DNA from: F23-D06 sp045116675 | Lineage (GTDB): Bacteria > Bacteroidota > Bacteroidia > Bacteroidales > WCHB1-69 | DNA length: 47,638 nucleotides | Assembly: GCA_045116675.1 (NCBI GenBank) | Contig: JBGUMF010000033.1 | Span: forward strand, 1-47,638 | Direction of reading: 5' to 3' | In this document: in pieces, positions 6,694 to 15,206 of the stretch | Numbering within the stretch: the stretch's first letter is position 1 | Layout of the letters: each line of letters begins with the position of its first letter | Translations under genes and position numbers: made by a program | Notes under the pieces: generated by a model | Databases searched by the model: none | What the model was told of the DNA's origin: nothing | What the model saw: only the letters and a program-made list of their open reading frames with translations

Positions 6694-9483
6694 ATGAAAC
6701 ACTTCACCTTGGTTTTCACAGGCTGCAATGAAACGATGGGGGCTTGCATACAGCCGCTCAAAGGCATAAACCATCGGGCGCACATAACATTCGCCACCCA
6801 GCTCTGTTTTCTCCTGCTGTCAGCCGGACATGCGCTGTTTGCCCAACCGGATCCGATGGCCCGCCACATTCTGCCCAATGAGAACTACCGGCAACAGGTG
6901 TATCACGACTATGATCTGCGTATGCAAGAGGTGCCTGGCGGCTATAAACGGTATATTCAACAATATATCAGCGAGGTAACGGATGAAGAGACCGCTGACG
7001 CCCTTAAATTCCTGTACGCCTATATGCCGCAGAGCGACCTGGTGGACTACAGCATCAACTTCTTCGAACAGCAGGTGGAGATCGCAATGGAAGCACGGAA
7101 AACATTCGCATGGGGCAAATCCGTACCCGACGACATTTTCCGCCATTTTGTTTTGGTCTATCGCGTGAACAACGAGAATCTGGACACCGCACGGGCTTAT
7201 ATTTTCCATCAGTTACGAAACAGGATAAAAAACATGAGCATGTATGAGGCGGCTTTGGAGGTGAACCACTGGTGTCACGAATATGTTGACTATCAGCCTG
7301 CTGACGTTCGCACTTCCGCGCCGTTGGCCACGCTGAAGACCTCGCACGGACGTTGCGGTGAGGAGAGTACCCTCACGGTGACGGCTCTCCGCGCTGTGGG
7401 CATCCCCGCCCGGCAGTGCTACACCCCGCGCTGGGCACACTGCGACGACAACCACGCATGGGTGGAGGCCTGGGTGGACGGCAAATGGTGGTTCCTCGGT
7501 GCCTGCGAGCCCGATCCCGACCTTAATATGGGCTGGTTCGCCTATCCCTCCACACGCACGATGATGGTGCACACCAACGTGTTTGGCCGCTATGAGGGTC
7601 CCGAAGAGGTGAATAAGAAGACCAAGTACTACTCCTGCATCAATGTTTTGTCCAATTACGCCGACACGGTGCGTATGACCGTCACCGTAGTCGATGACCA
7701 GAACAAGCCCGTCAAGGACGCTTTGGTGCGTTTCAAACTCTACAACTACGCCGAATACTACACGTTGGCCACCAAGTTAACCGACGGGAACGGTCAGGCC
7801 TCGCTCGTTACCGGAAAGGGCGACCTGCTGATATGGGTTACCAAAGATGACATGTATGCTTATGACAAAATTGATGGACGCATTGAAAACAGGCACACCA
7901 TAGCGCTGAAGCCAGAGGCCAAAATCGCCGGTCAGCCAGAGCATCGGGAATACTGGCATGATTTCATCATCGTGCCGCCCGCAGGCAATCCCGACATCCC
8001 CGCGCCGGATGCCGCCCGTCAGGCGCGTTGCGACCAGCGTAAGCAATACGAGGACTCCCGACGCGAGGCCTACCGCGCCACCTTCCCCAACAAGGCACAA
8101 GTTAAGGCGAAGCTGAAAAGCGATTACTTTACGGATGACGAACTATACGACATCGTGCGCCGGAGCGAAGGCAACCATGCGGAAATCATGGACTTCCTCC
8201 GCAGACACAGCACTGCGAACAGACATATTCTCCTTCGTGAATACATCGAATCCCTTTCCGACAAGGACCTACGCGACACACGCGAACAGGTTTTAGAGGA
8301 CAACCTGACGCGTATTGAAGCATCCACGCCGACAGGCGTTTGGGTGTCTGATTTGGCACATAATCAAAAACATATACCCAAAGATGTTTTTATAAAGGGG
8401 ATTCTTGCACCCCGCATCTCTAACGAGCTGTTGCGCCCGTCTGTCGGCCTTCTGTTCAAAGACACCTACCTCCAATTGGAAGCAAATCCTACCATAGTCC
8501 AGTTGCGGCAATACACAATAGACAACATCACCCTGGATGCCGACTGCAACTACTACAACTGTCCCATCAGTCCCAACGGTGTATTGCGGGGCCGGCGCGC
8601 TGACGCCCACTCCCGCGACATATTCTTTGTGGCTTTATGTCGTAGCTTTAACGTACCCGCCTATATGGACAACTCCAACGGCGACATCTTCGCGTGGGAA
8701 AAAGGCAAGTGGAATCTGGTTACCTTCGAGGAAAAACCTGCTGAGGAGTACAAAACGCTGATCCTGAACAATCCCAATAAGATGGGATATTACACACAAT
8801 ACACATTGCAACGTTTTGAAAACGGGGAGTTTGTGAGCTACGACTTCGAGAACGACCCGCGCGTGGAGACCAACCCCATCGTGCTCTCCGTGCCGGCGGG
8901 CTACTACTGCCTTTCCCTCGGCAAGCGTAATCCTGACGGCAGCGTCTTCTCACAAATGCAGTTCTTTAACGTGACAAAAGACACCACCGAACGACAGATT
9001 GATTTCTTCCGCAAAATCCAAGATTCATCTTTGTCAACAGGCATCTATGGCAAAATCAATTTGAGAAAAGTGAAGGTGGACGGATTCTCGCTCTTGGCAA
9101 GACTGCTGAACAGTCAGAAAGAGCACATCATTCTCTGTTTGGGCACGCCCGGCACGGAACCCGTCAACCACCTGATGAAGGAAATCTCCGCCAAGCAGGT
9201 GGATTACGAGACCTGGTACGGCCCAATGTTTTTTGTGATGAAAGAAGGACAATGGAAGAGTGAACAGGGAGAACCGAAAAACCTGCACGTAAGCTCTGAA
9301 GGATACGATGAACTCGTTGAGATATTCGCGAAAGCGATGGATGGAAAACTGGCCGGGCGGAACCCGATGTGCTTCGTCATCGACAAGAAAGGCAACATCA
9401 TCTATTTCTCCGAAGGGTACAACATCGGGGTTGGAAGTGCCATGATAGAAACAATCCTAAAAACGTTGAAGGTTAAGGATTGA
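6694..9483 (+). CDS. Large exported transglutaminase-like protein with a second, degenerate copy
   Basis: The 929-residue protein starts with a long N-terminus holding a hydrophobic segment and a likely cleavage at SAGHALFA-Q near residue 50. A transglutaminase-like domain lies at about residues 180-280 with a plausible catalytic triad: Cys221 in SHGRCGEEST, His254 in DDNHAWVEAWVDGKWW, and an Asp in CEPDPD near 274. A carboxypeptidase-regulatory-like (Ig-like) segment follows near residues 330-400. Residues about 633-685 look like a second transglutaminase fold (ALCRSFNVPAY, WEKGKWNLV) but lack the Cys. The last 130 residues resemble a thioredoxin-like fold without CxxC. It probably acts outside the inner membrane on proteins or peptides. 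M15 at 6736 is an alternative start. It is convergent with the next gene, 10 bp apart. Confidence 0.85.
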   Translation: MKHFTLVFTGCNETMGACIQPLKGINHRAHITFATQLCFLLLSAGHALFAQPDPMARHILPNENYRQQVYHDYDLRMQEVPGGYKRYIQQYISEVTDEETADALKFLYAYMPQSDLVDYSINFFEQQVEIAMEARKTFAWGKSVPDDIFRHFVLVYRVNNENLDTARAYIFHQLRNRIKNMSMYEAALEVNHWCHEYVDYQPADVRTSAPLATLKTSHGRCGEESTLTVTALRAVGIPARQCYTPRWAHCDDNHAWVEAWVDGKWWFLGACEPDPDLNMGWFAYPSTRTMMVHTNVFGRYEGPEEVNKKTKYYSCINVLSNYADTVRMTVTVVDDQNKPVKDALVRFKLYNYAEYYTLATKLTDGNGQASLVTGKGDLLIWVTKDDMYAYDKIDGRIENRHTIALKPEAKIAGQPEHREYWHDFIIVPPAGNPDIPAPDAARQARCDQRKQYEDSRREAYRATFPNKAQVKAKLKSDYFTDDELYDIVRRSEGNHAEIMDFLRRHSTANRHILLREYIESLSDKDLRDTREQVLEDNLTRIEASTPTGVWVSDLAHNQKHIPKDVFIKGILAPRISNELLRPSVGLLFKDTYLQLEANPTIVQLRQYTIDNITLDADCNYYNCPISPNGVLRGRRADAHSRDIFFVALCRSFNVPAYMDNSNGDIFAWEKGKWNLVTFEEKPAEEYKTLILNNPNKMGYYTQYTLQRFENGEFVSYDFENDPRVETNPIVLSVPAGYYCLSLGKRNPDGSVFSQMQFFNVTKDTTERQIDFFRKIQDSSLSTGIYGKINLRKVKVDGFSLLARLLNSQKEHIILCLGTPGTEPVNHLMKEISAKQVDYETWYGPMFFVMKEGQWKSEQGEPKNLHVSSEGYDELVEIFAKAMDGKLAGRNPMCFVIDKKGNIIYFSEGYNIGVGSAMIETILKTLKVKD

Positions 9484-9493
9484 AGGATTCAGC

Positions 9494-10996
9494 CTATTTT
9501 CTCAAATACTCCTGCAAGTGGGCTATGTCCTCATACTTGGGCGTGTCTTCAATGAAAACGGGGACGATGGCACGCACCTCGTCGTAAAACTTGCGCGTAA
9601 CGGGCGACAGCTTGTCCTGAATCTTGAGGCAATCCACCGCCTGCACCAAGGCCATGCTTTGGATGGCAGCCACCTGGTATCCGTTGTCTATAACGCGGCG
9701 GGCCAACAAGGCCGAATTGGTGCCCATGGACACTATGTCCTGATTGTCGTTGTTATTGGGAATGCTGTGTACGCATACGGGGTTGGACAGCGTCTGCGAC
9801 TCGGCAGTAGTGGAGGTAGCCGTAAACTGCGCGGCCTGCAGACCGTAGTTCAAACCGAGGTGGCCGAGATTTACAAACGGCGGCAGTATTCCGTTAATAC
9901 GATCGTGGAAAAGATAGTTGAGCTGTCGCTCAGAAAGCATGGTCATCATCGTCACCGCAATCTTCAGCTTGTCCATCTCAAAGGAGACATAATCGCCGTG
10001 GAAGTTACCCCCGTGATACACATTGCGGGTCGTGACATCCAGCACGGGATTGTCATCCACAGAGTTGTACTCGTTCACCAGAACCTTGCGTGCGTTCATC
10101 AGCTCATCGTACACCGGACCAAGGATCTGCGGCACGCAGCGCAGCGAGTAGTAGGGCTGCACCTTGACCTCGTTGCCGAAATAGGACTCCTGGTGCTGTT
10201 GCTGGTAGAGTTCCGCCTGACGATCCTTGAAGCAACGGGAACCGACAGCAATGCGACGCATCTCGGCAGCCACATAATGCTGACCCTCATGGTGTTTCAT
10301 CCCATTGAGTTCCTGTGAGAAACAATCGTCATACGAGGAGGCAATCTCATTCATCATGGTGGAGAAAAGCAGCGACCAATCGAAGAGCTTATGGGCATAG
10401 TATAGGTTGACCATCCCTATGCCGCTCATCACGGCGGTGCCGTTCACGATGGAGAGGCCGTCGCGGATGTACATCTTCAAGGGTTCCACACCAAGTTCTT
10501 GCAACACTTCAGCGGTGGGGCGTTTTTCCCCGTTGTAAAAGACATACCCCTCCCCTATCAGCGTCAGTGCCACATGGGCGAGCTGCACCAAGTCGCCGCT
10601 GGCCCCCACGCTTCCGTGCTCGGGCACGAAGGGGTATATTCCCCTATTGATGAAGGTCTGGAAAGCCTTGACGGTGTTCAAATGCACGCCGGAGTTGCCG
10701 GATACGAAGGTAAGATAGCGGGCCAGCATGGCGGCACGCACATAGATCGGTTCCAGAGGCTTGCCCGCACCGGTGGCGTGCGAACGGATGATATTATATT
10801 GCAAGGCCAGAAGATCCTTGTCATCAATACGATACTGGGCCATCGGACCGAAACCGGTGTTGATGCCATATATAACCTTGTCGCGGGCGAAATCTTTCAA
10901 AAAAATATAAGCAGACTCTATCTTTTCTTGCTCCTTGGGGGTCATCTCCAACGTCATCCCGTTGAAAACCACGTCAATAATCTCTTCGTATGTCAT
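9494..10996 (-). CDS. Aromatic amino acid ammonia-lyase (tyrosine/histidine), MIO family
   Basis: The protein has 500 residues. The self-processing Ala132-Ser133-Gly134 triad in GSVGASGDLVQLAH forms the MIO electrophile. Other active-site features are Tyr43 in YGINTGFG, Asn185 in VNGTAV, and Tyr283/Arg286 in YYSLRC. The overall sequence, as I remember it, is strikingly close to Flavobacterium johnsoniae tyrosine ammonia-lyase, with shared blocks such as GFGPMAQYRI, YHGGNFHGDY and SIPNNNDNQDIVSMGTNSA. Ser72-His73 sits at the selectivity loop, as in histidine lyases, while Gln419 replaces the Glu of true HutH, as in PAL/TAL. No other hut gene is near. A TAL would give 4-coumarate, used for flexirubin/aryl-polyene pigments in this phylum, but no such genes are here. 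Start and promoter agree. Confidence 0.93.
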   Translation of the reverse strand: MTYEEIIDVVFNGMTLEMTPKEQEKIESAYIFLKDFARDKVIYGINTGFGPMAQYRIDDKDLLALQYNIIRSHATGAGKPLEPIYVRAAMLARYLTFVSGNSGVHLNTVKAFQTFINRGIYPFVPEHGSVGASGDLVQLAHVALTLIGEGYVFYNGEKRPTAEVLQELGVEPLKMYIRDGLSIVNGTAVMSGIGMVNLYYAHKLFDWSLLFSTMMNEIASSYDDCFSQELNGMKHHEGQHYVAAEMRRIAVGSRCFKDRQAELYQQQHQESYFGNEVKVQPYYSLRCVPQILGPVYDELMNARKVLVNEYNSVDDNPVLDVTTRNVYHGGNFHGDYVSFEMDKLKIAVTMMTMLSERQLNYLFHDRINGILPPFVNLGHLGLNYGLQAAQFTATSTTAESQTLSNPVCVHSIPNNNDNQDIVSMGTNSALLARRVIDNGYQVAAIQSMALVQAVDCLKIQDKLSPVTRKFYDEVRAIVPVFIEDTPKYEDIAHLQEYLRK

Positions 10997-11016
10997 ACCT
11001 GAAATTTTTAAGGCCG

Positions 11017-11024
11017 CAAAAGTA
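11017..11024 (-). promoter_or_regulatory. -7 element TACTTTTG for the ammonia-lyase gene
   Basis: The plus strand reads CAAAAGTA. It lies 21 bp from the start codon at 10996, giving a very short 5' UTR. With the divergent element at 11046-11053 it forms a 9-bp inverted repeat, GCAAAAGTA/TACTTTTGC, with a 21-bp spacer. Confidence 0.8.
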
Positions 11025-11045
11025 CAAAAAACAATAAATATTTTT

Positions 11046-11053
11046 TACTTTTG
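11046..11053 (+). promoter_or_regulatory. -7 element TACTTTTG for the threonine dehydrogenase gene
   Basis: TACTTTTG matches TAnnTTTG and ends 36 bp before the ATG at 11089. It is the likely promoter for tdh and, by spacing, possibly for the CHASE2-caspase-FISUMP genes behind it. Confidence 0.8.
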
Positions 11054-11088
11054 CACGCTTTTTTGGAAAAGAACTAAAACCAACACAG

Positions 11089-12042
11089 ATGAAAAAGATA
11101 TTAGTCATTGGTGCCTGCGGACAGATTGGTTCCGAGCTGACACCCGCATTACGCAAACAGTATGGTACCGACAACGTTGTTGCCGCGGACATGATTTACC
11201 CGTTGAAAGGCGACCTGGCTGATGCCGGCCCTTCCTGCAAGATTGACGCCACCAACGCCCAGGACATCGCCGATGCTGTCAAGAAGTACAACATCGATGC
11301 CATTTATAACCTGGCCGCCATCCTCTCCGCGAAGGCGGAAGCCAACCCTATGCTGGGCTGGAACGTGGGCGTGGGCGCCCTGCTCAACTGTCTGGAAGTC
11401 TCCCGCGAGATGGGATGCTCCCTGTTCACGCCGAGCTCCATCGGAGCCTTCGGTCCCGACACCCCGCACGACATGACTCCGCAAGACACCATCCAGCGGC
11501 CCAAGACCATCTACGGTGTCACCAAGGTCACGGGCGAGCTGCTGAGCGACTACTATTTCAAACGTTTCGGCGTGGACACCCGTTCCGTACGCTTCCCGGG
11601 CCTGATCTCCAACGTCACCCTGCCCGGCGGCGGCACCACCGACTATGCCGTTGAGATCTACTACGCAGCCGTCAAGGGCGAGAAATTCGTCTGCCCCATC
11701 GCCAAAGGCACCTACATGGACATGATGTACATGCCCGACGCCCTGAAGGCCGCCATCGACCTCATGGAAGCCGACCCCACCAAACTTGTACACCGTAACT
11801 CATTCAACATCACGGCTATGAGCTTTGAACCTGAAATGATTTACGCCGAAATCAAGAAACACATCCCTGATTTCCAGATGGAATACCAGTACGATGAGCT
11901 TCGACAGAACATCGCTGACTCATGGCCCAACCAGATGGATGACCACTGCGCCCGTGAGGAGTGGGGATTCAAGCCCACATACGACCTCGCCTCGATGACC
12001 GTGGACATGCTCAAGGTGCTGGGCGAGCGCTATCGGAAATAG
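11089..12042 (+). CDS. tdh: L-threonine 3-dehydrogenase, SDR (epimerase-like) type
   Basis: The 317-residue protein has an N-terminal Rossmann motif GACGQIGSEL (residues 8-17). The extended-SDR catalytic set is Ser in TPSSIGAFG and Tyr/Lys in IYGVTKVTGE. The C-terminal half matches the SDR threonine dehydrogenases of Bacteroidota and eukaryotes (VRFPGLIS, GTYMDMMYMPDA, SFNITAMSF). It oxidises L-threonine with NAD+ to 2-amino-3-ketobutyrate, usually passed to Kbl to make glycine and acetyl-CoA. No kbl gene follows here; only 18 bp separate it from a CHASE2-like gene, which is unusual. gcvT, acting in the next step of glycine breakdown, lies 5 kb downstream. Confidence 0.93.
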   Translation: MKKILVIGACGQIGSELTPALRKQYGTDNVVAADMIYPLKGDLADAGPSCKIDATNAQDIADAVKKYNIDAIYNLAAILSAKAEANPMLGWNVGVGALLNCLEVSREMGCSLFTPSSIGAFGPDTPHDMTPQDTIQRPKTIYGVTKVTGELLSDYYFKRFGVDTRSVRFPGLISNVTLPGGGTTDYAVEIYYAAVKGEKFVCPIAKGTYMDMMYMPDALKAAIDLMEADPTKLVHRNSFNITAMSFEPEMIYAEIKKHIPDFQMEYQYDELRQNIADSWPNQMDDHCAREEWGFKPTYDLASMTVDMLKVLGERYRK

Positions 12043-12060
12043 AAAAACAACCCATACCAG

Positions 12061-13413
12061 ATGCGAAAGCGCCCCCGGCAACATTCTTGTATAAAAAAAG
12101 TTGTCCATCGGGTCTCCCTTTGGATGCAGAATGTTCTTTGCGGGTGCCGTTGGTTACTCCGTCGCATCAGCTTTCTTAAAAGTTGGAGCATAGTTTTTGC
12201 CCTCATAGGCGCACTTGTCCTGAGTATCTGTTGTTATATTGTTGAAAACCAACCATATAACCTAATGGAAAAGTCGCTCGTGTACTACTTGTTGGAGTGG
12301 CCTTTCAAGACAACCGGGACAACCGACAATGAGGATGCCCGTTTTATCAACATCAGCCACGACCGTCAGCTGGTGAACATTGACCCCCGTGACAGCACCG
12401 CTGGGAACACGGACATCACCGACCGGAACAAGTTGCTGGGTTTCCTGCAATTGCTGGAACGGGACAAGGTTCGCTACAAGTATATCCTCATGGATATCCG
12501 CTTCGAAAAAGGGCTCTCCACCCCTGTTGACACACTGCTTTTCCGCCAGATATGCCGTATGCGCAACATCTGCATTGCGCATCACAACAACGATGCCTGG
12601 AACGACTATGAAATTGCATTTGACAGTCTGCGGGAAAAGACCGGCATGTCGGACTACGCACAGTTCGGATTCGAGAGCAACTTTTCCAGGTACACGTTTC
12701 TGCAAGACGGGAAACCCTCGTTGGCGCTGAAAATGTACGATGAGAGCCGGCAACAGCCCACTTCCATAAAACGTTTCCGTCACTGGCCTGTGTACACCAG
12801 CGGCCGATATCTGTGCACCAACTCTCCCATGCTGGCCGTCAAAGGCAACATTTACGACAAGATGAATGCACCAGTCATGGAAGATGGTCCCGGATTCATT
12901 TACAACTATTACGAAGATCTGGGGGCCGATATCCTCTCCTTGGAAGGACGGAATCTGGCCGAAGACTACAAAGACAAGTACCTGATAGTCGCCGATTTTG
13001 AGAATGACATGCACGACACCTACGCCGGCTCAGTACCGGGAGCCTACCTCACATGGCTGGCCTTCCTGCATTTGCGTGACGGCCACCACCTCTTACGCTG
13101 GTCGTTCGTGTTCTTAATGTTCTTGTTTTATGCGGCCATCTTCTATTTCCTGTTTGTCATCAACCGCATAGCACGCCGCAAATGGGCTTCACGCACACGC
13201 ATGCGCCCGTTCCTGCTCGGCATCATGCGCTGGATAGGCTCCTGCGGACTGCTTTATTTAGTGACCTTTATCGCCTATCTCGCCTTTGCCGTACGATACA
13301 ACATCACCATCCCTATCTTAGGTGTTATCATAGCCAATTTTATTATAAACATAGCAAACAACAATGAAAAGAACAACAACACTTCTGGTCTGGATGCTAC
13401 TCCTGCTGCTTAA
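12061..13413 (+). CDS. CHASE2-like membrane sensor without an output domain
   Basis: The 450-residue protein has one TM helix near residues 40-62 (WSIVFALIGALVLSICCYIV), an extracytoplasmic region of about 270 residues, then three TM helices at about 347-370, 390-412 and 418-437, and only a short polar tail. That one-plus-three topology with a large ecto-domain is typical of CHASE2. The ecto-domain also has CHASE2-like features: a helix after TM1 (EKSLVYYLLEW), DRNKLLGFLQLLERDK, YILMDIRFEKG and, before TM2, GSVPGAYLTWLAFLHL. CHASE2 domains normally feed a kinase, cyclase or protease; here no output domain is attached. It overlaps the caspase gene by 50 bp in another frame, suggesting coupling. 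ATG 12124 is an alternative start. The family call is by topology and pattern, so moderate. Confidence 0.7.
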   Translation: MRKRPRQHSCIKKVVHRVSLWMQNVLCGCRWLLRRISFLKSWSIVFALIGALVLSICCYIVENQPYNLMEKSLVYYLLEWPFKTTGTTDNEDARFINISHDRQLVNIDPRDSTAGNTDITDRNKLLGFLQLLERDKVRYKYILMDIRFEKGLSTPVDTLLFRQICRMRNICIAHHNNDAWNDYEIAFDSLREKTGMSDYAQFGFESNFSRYTFLQDGKPSLALKMYDESRQQPTSIKRFRHWPVYTSGRYLCTNSPMLAVKGNIYDKMNAPVMEDGPGFIYNYYEDLGADILSLEGRNLAEDYKDKYLIVADFENDMHDTYAGSVPGAYLTWLAFLHLRDGHHLLRWSFVFLMFLFYAAIFYFLFVINRIARRKWASRTRMRPFLLGIMRWIGSCGLLYLVTFIAYLAFAVRYNITIPILGVIIANFIINIANNNEKNNNTSGLDATPAA

Positions 13414-15187
13414 TGCAGGAGCCACCGACTACAAAATATTGAAAATGAGCTGCGACTCCATCAAAATCGGCAATCAATGGTGTCGAAAAGGTTCCGTATT
13501 CAACGATGCGGACAACATCCGCTGGCCTGGGGGATACCAGTTCCTATGGGCGCAGAACCAGTCCACCCAGCGGACGTACTACATCTCCAGCGATGCCATG
13601 AACGCCAAAAGCACCCGCACACTCAAGGACTATGTGCTCCGACTGAACAAGATGTCGAGCCGCGACGGGGAGATCTGGCAGAGTCTGATAGGGAAAAACA
13701 AGGAGAATTTCACAGAGAAACGAATTGCCTTGGTCATAGGAAACTCCAACTATCAGAATAACACGCAATTGAGAAACGCCATCAATGATGCACACGCCGT
13801 AAGCGCCGAACTGCAGCAATTGGGATTCGATGTATATAGCCTGTACGATGGTACCGGTGAAGATATGGCCAACGCCGTGGAGCTGTTCCGGAAGAAAGCC
13901 GTAGGCAATGGGTATAAAATGGCCCTTTTCTACTATTCCGGACATGGTCTGCAGGGAGATGATGGCAACAACTACCTGCTGCCGGTGGATGCGAAGCTGA
14001 ACAGCAAAGGCGACCTAAGCACCTGTATTGACGGACGATGGCTGGTTTCCAAGCTATCGGACGCCAACTGTGCCAACACCATCGTGGTGCTGGATGCGTG
14101 CCGCAACGAGAAACTGAACTGGACTCGCGGGCTCACCGACGGCCTCATCCCGCTGGCACCACCCCTCGGCATGCTTCTGGCCTACTCCACGCAGGCAGGC
14201 TCCGTGGCACAGGATATGATTGACGATGACCTGCCCTATGGACCGTATGCCAACGCTCTGGTGACCGCCCTGAAAAAAGACAAAAGCTCTGTGGACGAAC
14301 TCTTCTCCGAGGTGAAAAACCAAGTCATCCAAAGCACCTCCGCCATCCAGGTGCCCACTATCTTCAACAACCTGCTCAAAACCGTTTATATCAACGGACA
14401 GAACCAATACGAAGTGCTCACGCCCGAGCAGGCCAGAGCCGAAGCCAAGAAGGCCTTCGACTCTCGCGTGCAGCTGGCCGAGCAGGGCGACCGGGAGGCC
14501 CAGTATGAGCTTGGCATGGCATACGAGTTCGGATCGCAGTTCTGCGACACCAACCGGGCCGACGCGTACAAATGGTACACCAAGGCCGCCAACCAGGGGC
14601 ACACGGAGGCCGAGAACAAATTAGGCACCTACTACTTCCTGGACGAGAACAACTTGGAAGAGGCCGTGCATTGGTATGATCTGGCCGCCAAAGGGGGAAA
14701 CGGGAACGCACAATACAACCTCGGGTTCATCTACCTGAACGCCACCGGAAGTCTCTCGAAACCGTCAGAGGGCTTGGAATGGATGCGCTCCGCAGCGGAA
14801 TCGGGTGTGGTGAACGCCCAATACGAACTCGGACGTTGCTACTACGATGGCATCGACGGCTTGCAAGTGCCCTACCGCACCGAAGCTTTCCGATGGTTCA
14901 AGGCCGCCAGCGAACAGAACCATCTGGAGTCCCAGTACTATCTGGGCCGTTGCTACTTCTACGGCGAAGGCACTGACCAGAACTACTCGGAGGCTTTCAA
15001 ACACTATCAGATCGCCGCCGACAAAGGCATGGCTGAAGCCGAATACGCCCTGGCACTCTGTTACGAAAAGGGCTATGGCGTGGATCCGAACAAGGAAACC
15101 GCTATCGCCTGGTGTCGGAAAGCAGCCGACAAAGGCTACGACAAAGCCATCCGACGCCTGTCCATTTTAGTTCCCGAAGGCCAATAA
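13364..15187 (+). CDS. Exported caspase-like protease (C14) with SEL1 repeats
   Basis: The protein has 607 residues. A signal peptide, MKRTTTLLVWMLLLLLNAGA, covers residues 1-20. The caspase-hemoglobinase fold begins at KRIALVIGNSNY (119-130). The catalytic dyad is His194 in YYSGHG and Cys246 in VLDACRN, both intact. After a short linker, about residues 366-600 form six SEL1-like repeats (for example AQYELGRCYYDG and YYLGRCYFYGEG), a helical platform for protein contacts. Bacterial caspase relatives cut after basic or acidic residues in stress, death or signalling pathways. Here export implies a periplasmic site. It starts inside the CHASE2-like gene and is followed 19 bp later by a FISUMP protein gene, so the three look like one unit. 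Confidence 0.92.
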   Translation: MKRTTTLLVWMLLLLLNAGATDYKILKMSCDSIKIGNQWCRKGSVFNDADNIRWPGGYQFLWAQNQSTQRTYYISSDAMNAKSTRTLKDYVLRLNKMSSRDGEIWQSLIGKNKENFTEKRIALVIGNSNYQNNTQLRNAINDAHAVSAELQQLGFDVYSLYDGTGEDMANAVELFRKKAVGNGYKMALFYYSGHGLQGDDGNNYLLPVDAKLNSKGDLSTCIDGRWLVSKLSDANCANTIVVLDACRNEKLNWTRGLTDGLIPLAPPLGMLLAYSTQAGSVAQDMIDDDLPYGPYANALVTALKKDKSSVDELFSEVKNQVIQSTSAIQVPTIFNNLLKTVYINGQNQYEVLTPEQARAEAKKAFDSRVQLAEQGDREAQYELGMAYEFGSQFCDTNRADAYKWYTKAANQGHTEAENKLGTYYFLDENNLEEAVHWYDLAAKGGNGNAQYNLGFIYLNATGSLSKPSEGLEWMRSAAESGVVNAQYELGRCYYDGIDGLQVPYRTEAFRWFKAASEQNHLESQYYLGRCYFYGEGTDQNYSEAFKHYQIAADKGMAEAEYALALCYEKGYGVDPNKETAIAWCRKAADKGYDKAIRRLSILVPEGQ

Positions 15188-15206
15188 ACCATTCAATCCT
15201 AACAAT

